From positions 2,356,001 through 2,420,000 of the forward strand of contig CAVPVV010000003.1 in the NCBI GenBank assembly GCA_963709325.1: a stretch of 64,000 nucleotides of DNA. The letters run 5' to 3'. Source of the DNA: VFZN01 sp963709325. Lineage in GTDB: Bacteria > Acidobacteriota > Vicinamibacteria > Vicinamibacterales > UBA2999. The translations under genes were made by a program, and so were the position numbers. Positions 1 to 9,032 of this stretch are shown piece after piece. Position 1 is the stretch's first letter. The number at the start of each line of letters is the position of its first letter. Under the pieces are notes generated by a model, which saw only the letters and a program-made list of their open reading frames with translations, made no database searches and was not told the DNA's origin.

Positions 1-2
1 GC

Positions 3-479
3 CAGACCATCAGCTACGCACCGGGCGACGACGGCGAGGTTCGGGCCGGAGGTGCCCTCAGCTACACGGATAACGGAAACGGTACCGTGACCGACAACCG
101 CACCCGGCTCACCTGGGAGAAGAAGACCGACGCCAACGTTGCCACGAACTACACCTGGTCGGGAGCGCTGGACTATGTCGCCGCACTGAACGCAAGCAAC
201 TTCGCGGGCCACAACGACTGGCGGCTGCCCAATATGAAGGAGCTTCTCAGCATCGTGGATTACGGCCGGTCCAACCCGTCGATCGACCCGATCTTCGGCC
301 CGACTGCCGGCGGCTCGAATTACGCCGCGTATTGGTCGTCCACCTCGTGGGCAGCGTTCTACCCGCAATCCAACGCCTGGGCCGTGGACTTTCTGGACGC
401 GTACGGGAACTACGCAGGCACCCTGGCGTTCGGTAAGTCCAGCTCTCTCCGCGTCCGCGCGGTCAGAGGCAGTTTGTGA
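3..479 (+). CDS. DUF1566 (Lcl C-terminal) domain protein, 5' truncated
   Basis: The frame is open from the left edge, so the start lies outside the window. The visible part carries the DUF1566 signature: a DNGNGTVTDN-like opening with LTWEK (around codons 23-40 of the visible part), HNDWRLPNMKELLSIVDYG in the middle, AYWSSTSW, and the usual LRVRAVRG ending. DUF1566 domains are found at the ends of exported or surface proteins; their biochemical role is not established. An ATG-like internal start would give 130 residues, but the reading continues upstream without a stop and with family-like sequence, so the upstream part is real. Followed after 62 bp by another exported protein on the same strand. 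Confidence 0.85.
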   Translation, partial: QTISYAPGDDGEVRAGGALSYTDNGNGTVTDNRTRLTWEKKTDANVATNYTWSGALDYVAALNASNFAGHNDWRLPNMKELLSIVDYGRSNPSIDPIFGPTAGGSNYAAYWSSTSWAAFYPQSNAWAVDFLDAYGNYAGTLAFGKSSSLRVRAVRGSL

Positions 480-541
480 TCGCTTGATTACCCGCCTCTT
501 CCGGGTTATCGTCCGCGGACTGCCAGGAGGCTGATGACGCG

Positions 542-2383
542 ATGACGACGTCGATTCGAACGCTGCAGGCCGGATGCGGGATCGTAACGGCGCTCTTGGT
601 TGCATCTTCCGCCCTCGCGCAGCCATTCGCGTATGTCTCGGGCGCCCGGACCGGAGCCAACAACCGGGGCACCCAGGTCCTGACCGTGATCGACGTGGCG
701 CGGCGCGCCAAGGTCGCCAGCATTCCGCTCGGTGAAAGTTGCCTGTGCGTAGGCGAGCGCGCGGCGGTGTCGGCCGACGGTGCTCGCGTCTACGTGTCGA
801 ATTACTGGAGCAATACCGTGTCGGTGATTGACACGGCAACCAACAGCGTCATCAGGACCTTCGCCGTGCAGCCGTTTCCCGGCGCGCTGGCGCCGAGCCC
901 CGACGGGTCGCGCCTTTACATCAATACGGTGCTCTACCCGAACCCGGGGTACCTGGTGCAGGTGCTCGACACGGCTTCTGGTGCGACCATCGCCAACATC
1001 CCTCTCAACGTGCCCCAGAGCGGTTCGGGAATGGCGATTTCCCCGGATGGCAGGCGCCTGTTCGTGACCAACCAGGCGCTCAACGGTTCGAACGTCAAGA
1101 TCATCGACACGGCCACCAATGCGGTCATTGGTACGGTGACGACTGGCTCGGTGCCACGGGCCATCGACATCACGCCAGATGGGCAGTTCGCGTATGTCGC
1201 GGTGCAGGAAGCCGGCGTCGTTTCGGTTATCAACACCGCCACGGGCGCCATCCTCGGCTCGGTGCCCGCGGGCACGAGGCCGCTCGACGTGCGGGTGCTG
1301 CAGAACGGATCGCGCGTCTATTCGGTCTCGGAGGATCGGATTACGGCGATCAGCACCACCACTGGCACGTCGGTAGGTACGATCCCGATCACGTTATCGC
1401 GTGCGATCGACTTCACGCCCGACAACACGACCGGTATTGTCGCCGCCGACGGCCGTGTGCATGTCCTCGACACAGGCGCCAACGCCATCGTCGGATCGAT
1501 TCCGTTCGATGCCGCGACCGATGGGAACCCGATCTACGTGGTGATTCCCCGGGCGGTGCCGCCGGCGCCGGAGGCGCCAACCGGATTGACGGTGGCGTCG
1601 ATGGTCGGGAACGCGGTGACGCTGCGCTGGGCCCCGCCCGGTGCCGGTTCGACGCCAACCGGCTATGTGCTCGAAGGCGGCTTCAGTCCCGGAGAGGTCG
1701 CGGCCAGCCTGCCGAGCGGCAGCCCGAACCCGAGTTTCACGGTCACCGCACCAACTGGCGCGTTCTACGTCCGGATCCATGCCACCGGACTCGGCGGACG
1801 CAGCCCTGCTTCCAACGAGATTCGCATCTTCGTGAACATGCCGACGCCGCCCTCGCCTCCAGCCGATTTGCTGGGGCTGGTGAACGGCACGACGCTCGCG
1901 TTGGCGTGGCGCAACACGTTCGAAGGAGGCGCGCCGGCCTCAGTCGTGCTCGACGTGAGCGGCAGCCTTTCCACCTCGGTTCCGCTCGGTCTCAGGGAGT
2001 CGTTCGCCTACGACGGCGTCCCACCTGGCACGTACACATTCAGCGTTCACGGCGTCAACAGCGCGGGAGTGGCCGGTCCCAACTCGAATCCCGTGACCCT
2101 CACTTTCCCGGGGCCGTGCTCAGGTGCACCGCTGCCGCCGGCCAACTTTGTGGCCTATCGAGTGGGGCGGACGATCTTCGTGGTGTGGGACCCGCCGTCG
2201 GCCGGAGCGGCGCCAACAGGCTACGTGGTGAGCGTGACGGGTTCTTTCATCGGCAGCGCGCCGACGAGTGGACGCTCGCTCAGCGGAACCGTCGGTACGG
2301 GAACCTACGCGTTAACGGTCGCTGCGACCAACGCCTGCGGCACCGGCCCGTCTTCTGCGCCGCGCGTCGTCGTTGTGCCGTAA
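542..2383 (+). CDS. Exported YVTN beta-propeller protein with C-terminal Fn3 domains
   Basis: 613 residues. An N-terminal signal peptide (hydrophobic stretch about residues 10-26, ending SALAQ) is followed to about residue 340 by YVTN/YncE-like propeller repeats, seen as recurring blocks such as VIDTATNSVIRT, VLDTASGATIANIPL and IIDTATNAVIGTV alternating with AISPDGRRLFVTN. Three fibronectin type III-like modules follow (about 345-430, 437-520 and 525-613), each with a P-T-G-x-Y strand and a closing A-x-N/G-x-G-x-S/G-P-x-S. The start is supported by AGGAGG 10-15 nt upstream. Such proteins are secreted or periplasmic binding or surface scaffolds; no ligand or enzyme activity can be assigned. 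Its Fn3 modules resemble those of the glycoside hydrolase-like gene near 42 kb. Confidence 0.85.
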   Translation: MTTSIRTLQAGCGIVTALLVASSALAQPFAYVSGARTGANNRGTQVLTVIDVARRAKVASIPLGESCLCVGERAAVSADGARVYVSNYWSNTVSVIDTATNSVIRTFAVQPFPGALAPSPDGSRLYINTVLYPNPGYLVQVLDTASGATIANIPLNVPQSGSGMAISPDGRRLFVTNQALNGSNVKIIDTATNAVIGTVTTGSVPRAIDITPDGQFAYVAVQEAGVVSVINTATGAILGSVPAGTRPLDVRVLQNGSRVYSVSEDRITAISTTTGTSVGTIPITLSRAIDFTPDNTTGIVAADGRVHVLDTGANAIVGSIPFDAATDGNPIYVVIPRAVPPAPEAPTGLTVASMVGNAVTLRWAPPGAGSTPTGYVLEGGFSPGEVAASLPSGSPNPSFTVTAPTGAFYVRIHATGLGGRSPASNEIRIFVNMPTPPSPPADLLGLVNGTTLALAWRNTFEGGAPASVVLDVSGSLSTSVPLGLRESFAYDGVPPGTYTFSVHGVNSAGVAGPNSNPVTLTFPGPCSGAPLPPANFVAYRVGRTIFVVWDPPSAGAAPTGYVVSVTGSFIGSAPTSGRSLSGTVGTGTYALTVAATNACGTGPSSAPRVVVVP

Positions 2384-2450
2384 GCGGCGTCAGTCGCCAG
2401 ATGGTCATCGCCTTTGGGGTTGCCCTGGTTGCACTCCGCCGGGCAGGCGG

Positions 2451-2948
2451 TCACAACCATAGCAGCGCGATCACGAACACGCCGATCATCAGGAACGCGA
2501 GCGCTACCTTCACCGCGGTCCCGATCAGAAAGCCGATCCACGCAGCCATCCCCACTCCGGCGGCGCGCCCGAGCTGACGGTTGACGCTCAGCTCACCCAG
2601 CACCGCGCCGACGAGCGGGCCGAACACGACGCCGGGGAGGCCGAACGGGATCCCGAGCAGCGTCCCCAGCCCGGCGCCGACGACGGCGCTCTTGCTGGCG
2701 CCGACATGGCGAGCCCCGAGAGCCGCGGCAGCGAAATCCACCGCGTAGCTGGCGGCACCTATTACTCCGATTACCACCAGCGTCCACGGCCCGACCCGCG
2801 CGAAGTCGTCGGCCCGCGCCGCCAGCAGCAGGCCGGCGAAGATGAGCACGTGCCCGGGCAGCGCCGGAAAGACGATGCCCGCTATTCCGATGACGACCAG
2901 CGCAACTCCGGCGATCCACAAGAGGACGGCCATTACCTGCATTATCAT
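2451..2948 (-). CDS. DUF456 family membrane protein
   Basis: About 165 residues from the ATG at 2948 (MIMQVMAVLLWIAG); a longer TTG-start reading would run to within 3 bp of the neighbouring divergent gene and is less likely. The protein is almost entirely hydrophobic, with about five membrane segments, and has the glycine-rich DUF456 core (FPALPGHVLIFAGLLL, then GIPFGLPGVVFGPLVGAVLGE). Family function is unknown; it is an inner-membrane protein. It converges on nothing and is divergent from the ECF sigma factor, so the two share a very short promoter region. Confidence 0.85.
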   Translation of the reverse strand: MIMQVMAVLLWIAGVALVVIGIAGIVFPALPGHVLIFAGLLLAARADDFARVGPWTLVVIGVIGAASYAVDFAAAALGARHVGASKSAVVGAGLGTLLGIPFGLPGVVFGPLVGAVLGELSVNRQLGRAAGVGMAAWIGFLIGTAVKVALAFLMIGVFVIALLWL

Positions 2949-2971
2949 GAGCCCGCCCGCACATCCCAACC

Positions 2972-3553
2972 ATGGCGGATCTGCCTGCGGATTCGACTGT
3001 CGAGCTCCTCGAGCGGGTCAAGGCGGGCGATGCCACCGCCTTGGACGCGCTGCTGCAGCGGCACCTCCCCCGGCTGAGGCGCTGGGCCTCCGGCCGGCTT
3101 CCCCGCTACGCGCGCGACGGCTTCGATACCGAAGACCTTGTTCAGGAAACCATCGTTCGAACGTTACGGACATTAGACCGCTTCGAATATCGGCGTGAGG
3201 GGGCGCTGCAGGCCTACCTGCGGCAGGCCGTTGCCAACGGCATTCGCGACCGTTTGCGACGAGTCGGCCGGCGGCCGATCGACGGGCCGCTGGACACCGA
3301 CGCGCCTTCCCCCGACGAGTCGCCGCTCGACGAGGCGATTGGGCGGGAGGCCGCCGAACGCTACGACGAAGCGTTGGCCGGACTGGACCAGGACGATCGC
3401 GAGGCGATCGTGGGGCGGCTCGAGCTCGGGTACGACTACGCGGAACTGGCGGCGGCTCTCGGCAGGCCGAGTGCCGACGCTGCGCGAATGGCAGTGCGTC
3501 GAGCCGTGCTGCGGCTGGCGGCACGGATGACCGAGATGGAACACCCAGGGTAG
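2972..3553 (+). CDS. ECF-type RNA polymerase sigma factor
   Basis: 193 residues. Region 2 is visible at about residues 10-75 (FDTEDLVQETIVRTLRTLDRFE, the typical D-L-V-Q-E-T motif) and region 4 helix-turn-helix at about 130-185 (AGLDQDDREAIVGRLELG, then YAELAAALGRPSADAARMAV). The following Ser/Thr kinase begins 3 nt after the stop, so sigma factor and kinase are almost certainly co-transcribed; this pairing is common in Acidobacteriota and suggests the kinase, rather than a classical anti-sigma factor, controls or is controlled by this sigma factor (inference). No anti-sigma gene is adjacent. Confidence 0.92.
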   Translation: MADLPADSTVELLERVKAGDATALDALLQRHLPRLRRWASGRLPRYARDGFDTEDLVQETIVRTLRTLDRFEYRREGALQAYLRQAVANGIRDRLRRVGRRPIDGPLDTDAPSPDESPLDEAIGREAAERYDEALAGLDQDDREAIVGRLELGYDYAELAAALGRPSADAARMAVRRAVLRLAARMTEMEHPG

Positions 3554-3556
3554 ATC

Positions 3557-6088
3557 GTGGAAGCACAACAGCTTGCAGACGTCGCCGCGGCGATCGCCGA
3601 CGGAACGCCCGTCGATTGGGAGTCGGTCGAATCCAGTGCGTCCACGCCGATGGAGCGCGAGATCGTCGCTCAACTCCGTTTACTCGCCAGGGTGGGCATG
3701 GTCGCGCGGGCAGGGCTCGGCGAGCTGTCGCCGTCCGGCGATGTCGGCCTCGGCTCCGGAGACACCACGAGTGGCGATGTCGCAGGCACGATGGAAGGCG
3801 GTGCTGGCGCCAGCCCGTCGCGCTGGCGACATCTGAGCATCAGCGAGGTCGTCGGGCGCGGCGGATTTGGGGTCGTCTATCGGGCTGTGGATTCGAAGCT
3901 GGACAAGGTGGTGGCGCTCAAGCTGCTCCCCACCGCTTCGTTCCGGCGCGAGGCCGAGGTGCTCGGCGAAGGCCGCCGGCTGGCACGCGTCCGCCACCCG
4001 AACGTGGTGACCATCCACGGGGCCGACTACGAGAACGGCTTTTTTGGCCTGTGGATGGAATTCGTGCACGGCCGCACGCTGCGACAGATCGTCGAGCAGC
4101 GCGGCCCGTTCGGCTCTGACGAAGCGCTCCTGATTGGCGTCGAAGTGGCGCGCGCCCTCGCTGCGGTCCACGCCGCTGGCGTCGTCCATCGCGACATCAA
4201 GGCCCAGAACGTGATGCGCGCAGACGGCGGGCGCCTCGTCCTGATGGATTTCGGCGCCGGCGAGGACGTGCGCGGCATCACCGCGCGCCGCGGCAACGCC
4301 GGCACACCAGTGTGCATGGCCCCTGAGGTGCTGAACGGGGAACCGGCCACACCGCAGTCCGACATCTACAGCCTCGGCGTGTTGCTGTTCTACCTGGTCA
4401 CGGGCGCGCATCCGGTCTCCGGCCAGACGTGGACGGACGTACGCGCGGCGCACCAGTCGGGGCGTCGGGCCCTGCTCCGCGACCTGCGGCCGGATCTGCC
4501 CGCTGGCTTCGTGCGATCGGTAGACATGCTCATCACGCCGTCGCCGGCGGATCGCGTTCAGACGGCCGGGGCCGCCGAAGCGCTGTTGCAGCAGACGCTG
4601 GTGAACCCTCCCCGCCGATGGGCGGTGTGGGCGTCGATGGCGGCGGCGCTGACGGTCGCGGTGGCGCTGGGCGCGTCGTTCGACATCTGGCGCGGGTGGT
4701 TCGGCGGCAGCCCCCAGGTTCGAAGCGTCGCCGTGATGCCGATGGCGAACCTCTCGGGCGACGCCAGCCGCGAGTACTTCGTCGACGGCATGACCGATCA
4801 GCTGATCGCGGAGCTCTCTCGGTTGGGCGCGTTGCGGGTCACCGATCGGACGTCTGCGATGTCGTACAAAGGCAGCAACAAGCGGCTCGCCGACATCGCG
4901 AACGAGCTCGGCGTGGAAGCGGTCCTCGAGAGCTCGCTGGTGGTGGCCGGTTCCGATTTGCGGCTGACGGCCTCGCTGATTCGGGCTGACGATGGCGAGC
5001 GCCTCTGGTCGAAATCGTACGAACGTTTTGTCCGCGACGCATTCGAGGTGCAGGCCGAGATGGCGCGCGACCTCGCCACCAGCATTTTCGGAGCGCTCAG
5101 TCTCAGGGACCAGCCGGTCCCGGCTCAGGCGCACCTGCCAAGTCCTGAGGCGTTCGATCTCAACCTCAAGGCCCGCTCGATCCTCTACAGCGGGAAGCGC
5201 GAACAGTTCCGGGAGGCGTGCGCCACCTTCGAGCGCGCCACCACGATCGATCCGGCCTATGCCGTCGCGTGGGCAGGCCTGGCACGCTGCCAGCTGGGGC
5301 TCGAGGTCCAGGGATTGGAACGGAACAACGGCGCCGCGAGGGTTACCGCAGTGCACGCGCTCGGGCTCGATCCGACACTCGCCGAGGCGCACATGATCGT
5401 CGCCGACGCGAAGTTCCTTGGCGATCGCGACTGGCAGGGTGCCTACGAAAGCTTCACCGAAGCGGTTCGATTGAGCCCCAGCTCGAGCCTGGTGCGCGGC
5501 GTCTTCGCGCGATTCCTGTCCGCCGCTGGACGGACGACCGAGGCCGTCGAACAGGCCAGGCGTGGCGTCGAGTCCGATCCGCTGGCCATCACCACCCGGC
5601 AGACGCTGGCGCTGATGCTCTATTACGCGCGTGCTTATCCGGACGCACTGTCTCACGCCGCCGACACCCTCGCGCTGAACGCGTCGTATCCGGCGGCCTT
5701 GATTGTCCAGGCGAGAACGCTCGCCGAATTGAAGCGATATGACGAAGCCCTCGATACGCTGAAGCGGTTGCGGGCGATCGCCGACAGCCCTGCCGCTCTG
5801 GCGGAGGTCGGCCGGGTTTCCGCCCTGGCGGGACGGCTACAGGAGGCGGTGGAGATTCTCGGAGCGCTGCCGGCGGCGATTGGGCCCGGTGGCGTCGTGC
5901 AGTCCGAAGATGCCGCGTTCGTTCTGCTTGCGCTCGGCCGCCACGACGAGGCACTCACGCTCCTCGAGGAAGCGGTAAACCAGCAGTCTTCCAGGTTGCT
6001 GTGGCTGAGGGTGGATCCCCGAGTGGATTCCGTCCGCTCGGAACCCCGGTTCGAGGCGCTGCTCTCGCGGATCGGCGGGCTCGATTGA
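3557..6088 (+). CDS. Ser/Thr protein kinase with TolB/FlgO-like and TPR C-terminal domains
   Basis: 843 residues from a GTG 3 nt after the sigma-factor stop. An N-terminal stretch of about 90 residues precedes the kinase domain: P-loop GRGGFGVVY (100-108), catalytic-lysine ALKLL (K122), HRDIKAQN (211-218), DFG (231-233) and APEVL (255-259). A single membrane segment lies at about 354-375. Outside the membrane there is a TolB/FlgO-like domain (VAVMPMANLSGDASREYFVDG, split here as residues 391-411, then a QLIAELSRL helix), usual in adenylate-cyclase-like and kinase receptors, followed by TPR-type helical repeats to the C-terminus. Catalytic residues look complete. It probably links an envelope or periplasmic signal to the adjacent sigma factor (inference from gene order). 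Confidence 0.9.
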   Translation: MEAQQLADVAAAIADGTPVDWESVESSASTPMEREIVAQLRLLARVGMVARAGLGELSPSGDVGLGSGDTTSGDVAGTMEGGAGASPSRWRHLSISEVVGRGGFGVVYRAVDSKLDKVVALKLLPTASFRREAEVLGEGRRLARVRHPNVVTIHGADYENGFFGLWMEFVHGRTLRQIVEQRGPFGSDEALLIGVEVARALAAVHAAGVVHRDIKAQNVMRADGGRLVLMDFGAGEDVRGITARRGNAGTPVCMAPEVLNGEPATPQSDIYSLGVLLFYLVTGAHPVSGQTWTDVRAAHQSGRRALLRDLRPDLPAGFVRSVDMLITPSPADRVQTAGAAEALLQQTLVNPPRRWAVWASMAAALTVAVALGASFDIWRGWFGGSPQVRSVAVMPMANLSGDASREYFVDGMTDQLIAELSRLGALRVTDRTSAMSYKGSNKRLADIANELGVEAVLESSLVVAGSDLRLTASLIRADDGERLWSKSYERFVRDAFEVQAEMARDLATSIFGALSLRDQPVPAQAHLPSPEAFDLNLKARSILYSGKREQFREACATFERATTIDPAYAVAWAGLARCQLGLEVQGLERNNGAARVTAVHALGLDPTLAEAHMIVADAKFLGDRDWQGAYESFTEAVRLSPSSSLVRGVFARFLSAAGRTTEAVEQARRGVESDPLAITTRQTLALMLYYARAYPDALSHAADTLALNASYPAALIVQARTLAELKRYDEALDTLKRLRAIADSPAALAEVGRVSALAGRLQEAVEILGALPAAIGPGGVVQSEDAAFVLLALGRHDEALTLLEEAVNQQSSRLLWLRVDPRVDSVRSEPRFEALLSRIGGLD

Positions 6089-6191
6089 AGCGCAACACCG
6101 TTGGGATTCGGTAAGATGGCGCCGCTCGACAGTGCGCCTCGATAGCACCGCCGCGTGAAGTCACGGCAACCGGTCAACAGGAGAGCGAGCG

Positions 6192-6455
6192 ATGGCGAAA
6201 AAAGCAGCGGCCCGGAAATCGATGTCGAAGAAGAGCGCGAAGAAAGCGAAGCGGGCCTCCGGCAGGCGCGCGGCTGTTCTGCCGAAGCGGCGAGGAGTGG
6301 ACTTCAAGCCGCTGCACGACGCCATGGATGCCACGCTCGCGGCGTTGAGCAAGCAGAAGAAGAGCATCAAGCGTGACGCACTGATCGTCCAGCTCAGAAT
6401 CATGCGCAAACTCAAACCCTGCCCGACGACCGGCATGTTCGTCGAACTGGAGTAA
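6192..6455 (+). CDS. Small Lys/Arg-rich protein of unknown function
   Basis: 87 residues. A strongly basic N-terminal tail (residues 1-35, repeated AKK/KKSAKKAKRAS patterns resembling histone H1-like or HU-tail sequences) is followed by a helical segment with an LHDAMDATLAALSKQKKSIKRDALIVQLRIMRKL-type amphipathic composition and a CPTTGMFVELE end. AGGAGAG lies 6-11 nt before the ATG. It may bind nucleic acid, but that is only composition-based inference. The SagB-like gene begins 13 nt downstream on the same strand, so the two are probably co-transcribed. A -10-like TAAGAT at 6111-6116 would give a leader of roughly 75 nt. Confidence 0.7.
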   Translation: MAKKAAARKSMSKKSAKKAKRASGRRAAVLPKRRGVDFKPLHDAMDATLAALSKQKKSIKRDALIVQLRIMRKLKPCPTTGMFVELE

Positions 6456-6468
6456 TCGGCGGCGAGAT

Positions 6469-7590
6469 ATGCCCTCGCCGGCGCCTGGCAGCCTCCGCCG
6501 CGCCCGACATCTCGTCAGCTATTGGCACGCCGGTCACCTGGTCGTCCACAACTATGCGACCGGCGTTCGCGTCGAGATCGATCCCACCATTGCGGCGGTG
6601 CTGCATTTCTTCGAGGACTGGCGCTCGCCAGGCGAGGTTCATGCACGCTTCGGCGTGGCGCCGAAACGGTTCGCCAGGCTCGTCGATGCCACGCTGCTCG
6701 AACGTGCGTCGAAGACCCGCGCGCCGGTAACGACTGCTCTCGACGCGTGGGCCGGCTGGAATCCCGCGGCCGGGTTCTTCCACATGGCCACGCGCGGTGA
6801 GCGCTATCTGGACCCGCTCGAAACCGGCCGATTGCTACAGCGCAAGGCACGTGCGGTATCAGTGCCAGAGCGAGTCAAGCGTTATCCGGATGCGAAGCGG
6901 CTGTCGTTCGATCCGCTCCGCGTCGAGCGCGACCTGCAGCGCGTGCTGGCCGAACGCCGGACATGGCGGACCTTCGCGCGAACACCGCTGCCGCTTCCTG
7001 TCCTCGGCGAACTGCTTGGCTGGACCAGCGGCGTGCAGCAGTGGGCTCGCCTCCGCGGCCAGGGCGAGCTGCCGATGAAGACCTCGCCGTCCGGAGGGTC
7101 GCGGCACCCGCTCGAGCTGTACGTCTGCGCCCGGCGCGTCGAGGGTCTCGAGCCAGGCATCTACCACTACGCCGCCGCCGACCATGCGCTCGAGCGGCTT
7201 GCGCAGCATCGGCAGCCGGTCCGCGTCCGGCGGTATCTGCCGGGCCAGTTCTTCTACGAAGGCGCCGCCGCGCTGGTGATCTTCACGGCGGTGTTCGAGC
7301 GGTATCAGTGGAAGTACGACGAGCCTCGCGCCTACCGAGCCGTGTTCATCGAGGCGGGTCATCAGTGTCAGACCTTCTGCCTGATGGCCACCGACCTCGG
7401 GCTCGCACCGTTCTGCTCGATGGCGCTGGCGGATGGCGCGATCGAAACCGATCTGGGAATCGATGGCGTATCCGAATCGGCCATCTACCTCGCCGGTGTC
7501 GGGACGCGCCCGCTTGGGGTGGCGTCGCCCTCGCGGCCCACCGGTTTCACACCGCTGAAGGTACGATCGAACCCGCGCGTCCGCTCATGA
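6469..7590 (+). CDS. SagB/ThcOx-type nitroreductase-fold dehydrogenase (orphan)
   Basis: 373 residues. The N-terminal third (about 1-140) resembles the winged-helix-like leader of SagB proteins (LVVHNYATGVRVEIDPT, ALDAWAGWNPAAGFFHMATR). The C-terminal two thirds are the FMN nitroreductase fold: ERRTWRTFARTPLPL at about 162-176, SPSGGSRHPLELYV near 203-216, GIYHYAAADHALERL, and an EAGHQCQTFCLMATDLGL segment. SagB enzymes oxidise peptide azolines to azoles in microcin/streptolysin S-type RiPP biosynthesis with SagC/SagD, but neither cyclodehydratase partner nor an obvious precursor is present here. Many such genes are orphans acting on unknown substrates, so the RiPP role is not supported by context. 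Confidence 0.85.
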   Translation: MPSPAPGSLRRARHLVSYWHAGHLVVHNYATGVRVEIDPTIAAVLHFFEDWRSPGEVHARFGVAPKRFARLVDATLLERASKTRAPVTTALDAWAGWNPAAGFFHMATRGERYLDPLETGRLLQRKARAVSVPERVKRYPDAKRLSFDPLRVERDLQRVLAERRTWRTFARTPLPLPVLGELLGWTSGVQQWARLRGQGELPMKTSPSGGSRHPLELYVCARRVEGLEPGIYHYAAADHALERLAQHRQPVRVRRYLPGQFFYEGAAALVIFTAVFERYQWKYDEPRAYRAVFIEAGHQCQTFCLMATDLGLAPFCSMALADGAIETDLGIDGVSESAIYLAGVGTRPLGVASPSRPTGFTPLKVRSNPRVRS

Positions 7591-7738
7591 CCGACTCCAC
7601 CCCCTCAACCGAGCTGTTCCATTCGCTGCGCGGCCGCCCTGTTCGGCCTCGCCTGTCAACCCCGACAAACTGCCGTCGTCGATTTGATGATTGAGGATTG
7701 GCGATTGCGGTATCGGTGGAAATGTGGGGCAACTGCCG

Positions 7739-8194
7739 TTACTTGACGCGCAATTCGCGCAAGGTCGCAACGGCATCGCCACCGCCAATCGCCGGAGTGA
7801 TCACAAGTTCCAATCGCGATACCGCATCGAGGCCGGTGCCGTACTCTTCGGACTCGAGAGTCGTTTCGGGCGGCGAGAAGGTGAACTGCTGGCGGACGAT
7901 TTCACGCCGTCCGCTGCTGCCGAATGCGCGGAGCGCAAACTCCTGGGTCCGCGCCACTGAGTGCTCCTCGCAGACCAGTCGAATTCGAGTAATCGCTCTG
8001 GGTTCGGGCCACGTCAGGCTGATCGTCTGAACGCCGGGGGCGCCCGCGCGCCAGCCGCTGGTGTCCCGGCCCACGAGAGCGTGCTCGATCGGCGAATCCG
8101 GATGCTCCGAGGTGACCTCGACCTCGACCGAATCGGCGAGATCTGGCCAGTCCTCCGGGGTCACCGGAGTTGCGGGACGAATGCGCTTGATCAT
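7739..8194 (-). CDS. F5/8 type C (discoidin)-like domain protein
   Basis: 151 residues with no signal peptide visible. The pattern PGVQTISLTWPEPRAITRIRLV followed by RTQEFALRAFGSSGRR-type strands and a terminal SRLELVITPAIGGGDAVATLRELRV is the jelly-roll core of F5/8C (galactose-binding-like) domains, which bind carbohydrate or protein ligands. The whole protein is just this domain plus about 50 N-terminal residues. Its ATG overlaps the stop of the upstream response-regulator gene (ATGA), so the two are translationally coupled; a stand-alone cytoplasmic discoidin-like protein coupled to a receiver-domain protein is unusual. The fold call is by eye and moderately sure. Confidence 0.65.
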   Translation of the reverse strand: MIKRIRPATPVTPEDWPDLADSVEVEVTSEHPDSPIEHALVGRDTSGWRAGAPGVQTISLTWPEPRAITRIRLVCEEHSVARTQEFALRAFGSSGRREIVRQQFTFSPPETTLESEEYGTGLDAVSRLELVITPAIGGGDAVATLRELRVK

Positions 8195-8874
8195 GAAGGC
8201 TCCTTGTTCGATCGGCTGGTCGAATCAGCGCTTGGGTCTTCGGGTCGCGCCACAGCCTGCCGCACGGCCTCGACGAGCACGTCGGGTGAGCAGGGCTTTG
8301 CCAGCACAGCCACAAACAGACCTGGCGGCTGGTGTTCGGCGCGGCCCGGAGACGCGGTATATGCAATGACGCGCGCGTCTCGAGTGGCCTGCCCGGCCTT
8401 GAGCAGTCTCGTGGCCTCAATGCCGTCGAGCACCGGCATGGCGAGATCCATGATGATGACGTCCGGGTGCCATTCGTAGGCGGTCACCAGTGCCTCCAGC
8501 CCGTTGGTTGCCGTGCGCACCAGAAAACCAGCCCGAAGGAAGATCTCGGCGAGAAGCTCACGGGAGTCCTCGAAATCATCGACGGCCAGTACGGTAGGGC
8601 TGGCCGTGGACACGGAATGCACGGTCTCGGCATCCTGCGCCTCAATCTGAGCCAAAAGCCGCCGCGTCATCACGTAAAGGTGGTGGCCGCTTCGACGTGC
8701 GCCAACGGCGATATCAATCGTCTCCGCCACACTCCCTTTCTCATCGCGCGCCGCTTCAGCGGAGTGGACCAGGGTGCGAAGGCGCTCGTGCTGCCGTCGG
8801 GCGTGGACACACAACCGCCGTGTGTCGTGGCACAGTCGCGCTAGCGCGGCGCTCGATAGGAAGGGGGTGGACAC
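8191..8874 (-). CDS. Response regulator with N-terminal helical region and C-terminal receiver domain
   Basis: 227 residues. Residues 1-90 form an Arg/His-rich helical region without a recognised domain. A receiver domain occupies about 92-210: acidic pocket LAVDDFEDS, phospho-acceptor in DVIIMDLAMPVLDG, Thr/Ser switch in VIAYTASPG, and the conserved Lys in AVLAKPCSPD. No DNA-binding output domain follows, so signalling is probably by protein contact, perhaps through the N-terminal region. No histidine kinase is adjacent. The last 4 nt overlap the start of the F5/8C-like gene. Confidence 0.85.
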   Translation of the reverse strand: MSTPFLSSAALARLCHDTRRLCVHARRQHERLRTLVHSAEAARDEKGSVAETIDIAVGARRSGHHLYVMTRRLLAQIEAQDAETVHSVSTASPTVLAVDDFEDSRELLAEIFLRAGFLVRTATNGLEALVTAYEWHPDVIIMDLAMPVLDGIEATRLLKAGQATRDARVIAYTASPGRAEHQPPGLFVAVLAKPCSPDVLVEAVRQAVARPEDPSADSTSRSNKEPS

Positions 8875-9008
8875 CTGACGCTCCTTTGCCGCAGCTCGTC
8901 GACTGCTGATAGCTCGGAAGCCGAGGCAACGTCACGTTGGCGTGGCACCAGACTGTCGGGCATTGGTTCTCTTTGCAGGGTCCGTGCCGCTCAGAGGCTG
9001 AGGCAGGC

Positions 9009-9032
9009 GAAATGTAGGCTACCTAACATTTC
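9009..9032. promoter_or_regulatory. Near-perfect palindrome in the 8.9-9.2 kb intergenic region
   Basis: Arms GAAATGT and ACATTTC flank an inner AGG/CCT with one unpaired A. It lies in the 373-bp gap between the divergent response-regulator gene (start 8874) and the zinc-ribbon gene. It could be an operator for either; no protein can be named. Apart from this palindrome and the zinc-ribbon leader, nothing else was recognised in the gap. Confidence 0.4.

Noticed and set aside
3680..5656. 658-codon minus-strand open frame
   Set aside because: Antisense to the TPR kinase; composition typical of a GC-rich shadow frame.
7587..7694. 35-codon ORF overlapping the SagB stop (ATGA), possible RiPP precursor
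   Set aside because: No Cys/Ser/Thr-rich core like azole-type precursors, no conserved leader, no cyclodehydratase genes; codon pattern is not convincing.
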